The notes under the pieces: model-generated | The model's input: the letters and a program-made list of their open reading frames with translations, nothing else | Told to the model about the DNA's origin: nothing | Databases searched by the model: none | DNA from: Sphingomonas sp. | GTDB lineage: Bacteria; Pseudomonadota; Alphaproteobacteria; Sphingomonadales; Sphingomonadaceae | Length of the DNA: 64,000 bases | NCBI RefSeq assembly: GCF_030145815.1 | Contig: NZ_JAIXHL010000006.1 | Coordinates: forward strand, 1-64,000 | Direction of reading: 5' to 3' | Shown: piece by piece, positions 62,380 to 64,000 of the stretch | Position numbering within the stretch: position 1 is the stretch's first letter | How the letters are laid out: every line of letters starts with the position of its first letter | Translations under genes and position numbers: made by a program

Positions 62380-62772
62380 ATGGATCAGCGTACCACCATT
62401 CCCCCTGCCACCGATGCGGACGATCCGGCGCTGTCCATCGCGCTGGTCGATCCCGACGATGCGTCGCGTCGCGCCTTGCACATGGTGCTGTCGGGGCAGC
62501 GGCATCGCGTGCGGTCCTATGACAGCACCCATGCCTTGGCGGACGATGCCAAGGCGATCGACGCCGACTGGCTGGTCATCTCGGTCCGGACCGATGGCGG
62601 CAGCCTTGCCGCAGTGGAGCGGCTACGTGCGCGCGGCTGGCGGGGTCGGGTGGCAGTGATTGCTGAGCCCGGTGCATTGCCCGAACGCGACGGCGCGCTG
62701 ATCGGCGCACGCGACCTCATTTTCGCGCATCCGGTGGCGCCGCATGCCTGGCGGATTGGGTTGAGCGCCTGA
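62380..62772 (+). CDS. Degenerate receiver protein; candidate FixT-like antikinase
   Basis: Protein of 130 aa from ATG 62380 (MDQRTTIPPATDADDPALSIALVDPDDASRRALHMVL). It has the fold outline of a receiver: acidic residues near the start (VDPDD). The phosphoacceptor is lost: where FixJ reads ILLDIR, this reads WLVISVR, a Ser in place of Asp. The Thr/Ser switch position reads VIAEPGA and the Lys position LIFAHPVA. It follows fixJ by 50 bases. FixT proteins of rhizobia and Caulobacter are receiver-like, sit in the fix locus and inhibit FixL. The identification is inference from context and fold. Confidence 0.6.
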   Translation: MDQRTTIPPATDADDPALSIALVDPDDASRRALHMVLSGQRHRVRSYDSTHALADDAKAIDADWLVISVRTDGGSLAAVERLRARGWRGRVAVIAEPGALPERDGALIGARDLIFAHPVAPHAWRIGLSA

Positions 62773-62883
62773 AAGGCGGGTGCTTCGGGCTCGCTTTTTC
62801 GCGATTCTGCACGATAAGCGGCATCGCCCTTGCCCCCGGCACCCGCATTGCTATAGACGCGCCCGACCTGCGGTGTCCTGAAT

Positions 62884-62968
62884 GCGGGCGTGGCGGAACT
62901 GGTAGACGCGCTGGTTTTAGGTACCAGTATCGCAAGATGTGGGGGTTCGAGTCCCTTCGCCCGCACCA
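62884..62968 (+). tRNA. tRNA-Leu (anticodon UAG)
   Basis: The acceptor stem GCGGGCG (62884-62890) pairs with CGCCCGC (62958-62964), with discriminator A and encoded CCA (62966-62968). The anticodon stem-loop reads CTGGT-TTTAGGT-ACCAG with anticodon TAG. A long variable arm (ATCGCAAGATG) is the class II mark of tRNA-Leu, and the T-arm loop TTCGAGT is intact. Confidence 0.96.
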
Positions 62969-63034
62969 GTTTCCGCCCGGCGTGAGGGGACGCCGCGACT
63001 CCGATTCCACTTCCAGAGCAGGAAGCCCGTTAGA

Positions 63035-64000
63035 ATGCAGACCGTCGAGACGTTGAACGAAGGCCTCAAGCGCGCCTACACCCTCAAGATCACCGCCAAG
63101 GACATCGACAGCCGCGTCGATGCCGAAGTGAAGCGCGTTGCCCCGCAGATCCGCATGCCCGGCTTCCGCCCCGGCAAGGTGCCGACCAACCTGGTCCGCA
63201 AGATGCACGGAGAGGCGCTGACCCAGGACGCGCTCAACACGACGATCCAGGAAGGCGTGCAGAAGCTGATCGCCGACCACAAGCTGCGCCCCGCGATGCA
63301 GCCTTCGGTCAGCCTTGAGGGCGAGTTCGCCCCCGGCAGCGATGCTGAGGTGAAGGTCGAGCTGGAAGTCCTGCCCGACGTCCCGACCCCGTCGATCGAG
63401 GGCCTGAAGCTCGAGCGTCTGATCGTCCCGGTCAGCGACGAGGCGGTCGACGCACAGATCCTGCAGATCGCCGGCCAGCAGAAGGCGTGGGAAGACGCCA
63501 AGCCGAGCTACAAGGCCAAGCAGGGTGACCAGGTCACGATGGACTTCGTCGGCAAGGTTGACGGCGTCGCATTCGACGGCGGCACCGGTGAGGGCATGGC
63601 CATCGAAATCGGCTCGGGCCGTCTGATCCCGGGCTTTGAGGACCAGATCGTCGGCGTGAAGGCTGGCGACGAAAAGCAGATCGAAGTCACCTTCCCCGAG
63701 GATTACGGCGTCGACACGCTGGCCGGGAAGCCAGCGACGTTCGACCTCAAGATCACCGCGGTGAAGACCGCCGGTGAGGTGAAGGTCGATGAAGACCTCG
63801 CCAAGAATCTCGGCCTTGAAAGCCTCGATCAGCTGCGCGGCATCCTGCGTGGCCAGATGGAGAATGAGACCGGTGGCCTGACCCGCACCTATATGAAGCG
63901 CAAGCTGCTCGACCAGCTCGCCGCCGGCCACGACTTCCCGGTCCCGCCGTCGATGGTCGAGGCCGAGTTCCAGCAGATCTGGGCGCAGCTTCAGCACGAA
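63035..64000 (+). CDS. tig: Trigger factor (N-terminal 322 codons, cut by the window)
   Basis: Ribosome-bound chaperone for nascent chains. The frame starts at ATG 63035 (MQTVETLNEGLKRAYTLKIT; GGAAGC upstream) and continues to the window end without a stop. Ribosome-binding signature GFRPGKVP (about 49-56). The PPIase FKBP-type domain follows (AKQGDQVTMDFVGKVDGVAFDGGTGEGMAIEIGSGRLIPGFEDQIVGVKAGDEKQIEVTFPEDY split over about 160-225). The C-terminal helical domain begins near residue 250. About 100-200 residues of the normal protein lie beyond the window. It follows tRNA-Leu by 66 bases, a common sphingomonad order with clpP expected next. Confidence 0.97.
   Translation, partial: MQTVETLNEGLKRAYTLKITAKDIDSRVDAEVKRVAPQIRMPGFRPGKVPTNLVRKMHGEALTQDALNTTIQEGVQKLIADHKLRPAMQPSVSLEGEFAPGSDAEVKVELEVLPDVPTPSIEGLKLERLIVPVSDEAVDAQILQIAGQQKAWEDAKPSYKAKQGDQVTMDFVGKVDGVAFDGGTGEGMAIEIGSGRLIPGFEDQIVGVKAGDEKQIEVTFPEDYGVDTLAGKPATFDLKITAVKTAGEVKVDEDLAKNLGLESLDQLRGILRGQMENETGGLTRTYMKRKLLDQLAAGHDFPVPPSMVEAEFQQIWAQLQHE

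Overview
The window looks like a piece of a sphingomonad-type alphaproteobacterial chromosome (Sphingomonas or a close relative). The evidence is high G+C throughout, protein sequences that read like sphingomonad homologues (DksA with one Cys, Bacillus-type PurL, ThiS-ThiG fusion, DUF1465, DUF465, DUF6117), and a heme-type FixL/FixJ pair. This identification is inference from sequence character; no database search was run.

Layout. Positions 1-7006 hold a minus-strand block of plasmid or integrative-element type: a DUF932 protein, a large ParB-like protein, an unknown protein, a DUF6117 protein and a Strawberry-notch-like methyltransferase/helicase. The last is cut off at its C-terminus exactly on a 38-bp inverted repeat. 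Two near-identical leader sequences precede the DUF932 and ParB genes. An uncoded stretch of about 0.6 kb (7007-7637), AT-rich on its right side, separates this block from ordinary chromosome.

From 7638 to 42 kb the genes are mostly core or common accessory: ArsC-like protein, a small XRE regulator with two paralogous membrane proteins, panB, yfgM-bamB-der (interrupted by a nested inverted-repeat element), HPt protein, bfr-bfd, DUF418, nitroreductase, purL, a phospholipase-D protein, an HxlR/QorB divergent pair with a clear operator, accBC-aroQ, a Tat-like CHAT protease, a ThiS-ThiG fusion, csbD, a TPP enzyme, leucyl aminopeptidase, rimO, a sensor kinase, a K+ channel, and lytM-surE-serS.

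From 44 to 50 kb lie a Ser/Gly/Thr-repeat protein with a PEP-CTERM-like tail, an intergenic region with CtrA-type boxes, dksA, PilZ, two DUF465 genes, DUF1465, rmuC and a small lipoprotein.

From 50 to 62.8 kb is a low-oxygen cluster: cydDC (exporter), divergent cydA-cydB-cydX-hemN, a universal stress protein, a flavodoxin-fold oxidoreductase, ompW, then fixL-fixJ and a degenerate receiver-like protein that could be a FixT-type antikinase. It fits together as oxygen sensing (FixLJ), a high-affinity terminal oxidase with its assembly exporter, and oxygen-independent heme synthesis. The window ends with tRNA-Leu(UAG) and the first 322 codons of trigger factor.

Genes missed by a length-limited ORF scan but supported here are bfd (16033-16203), cydX (56341-56457) and tig (63035 to the end). 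The most interesting observations are the FixT-like pseudo-receiver, the duplicated leader in the mobile block, the palindrome that ends the truncated helicase, and the nested repeat upstream of der.
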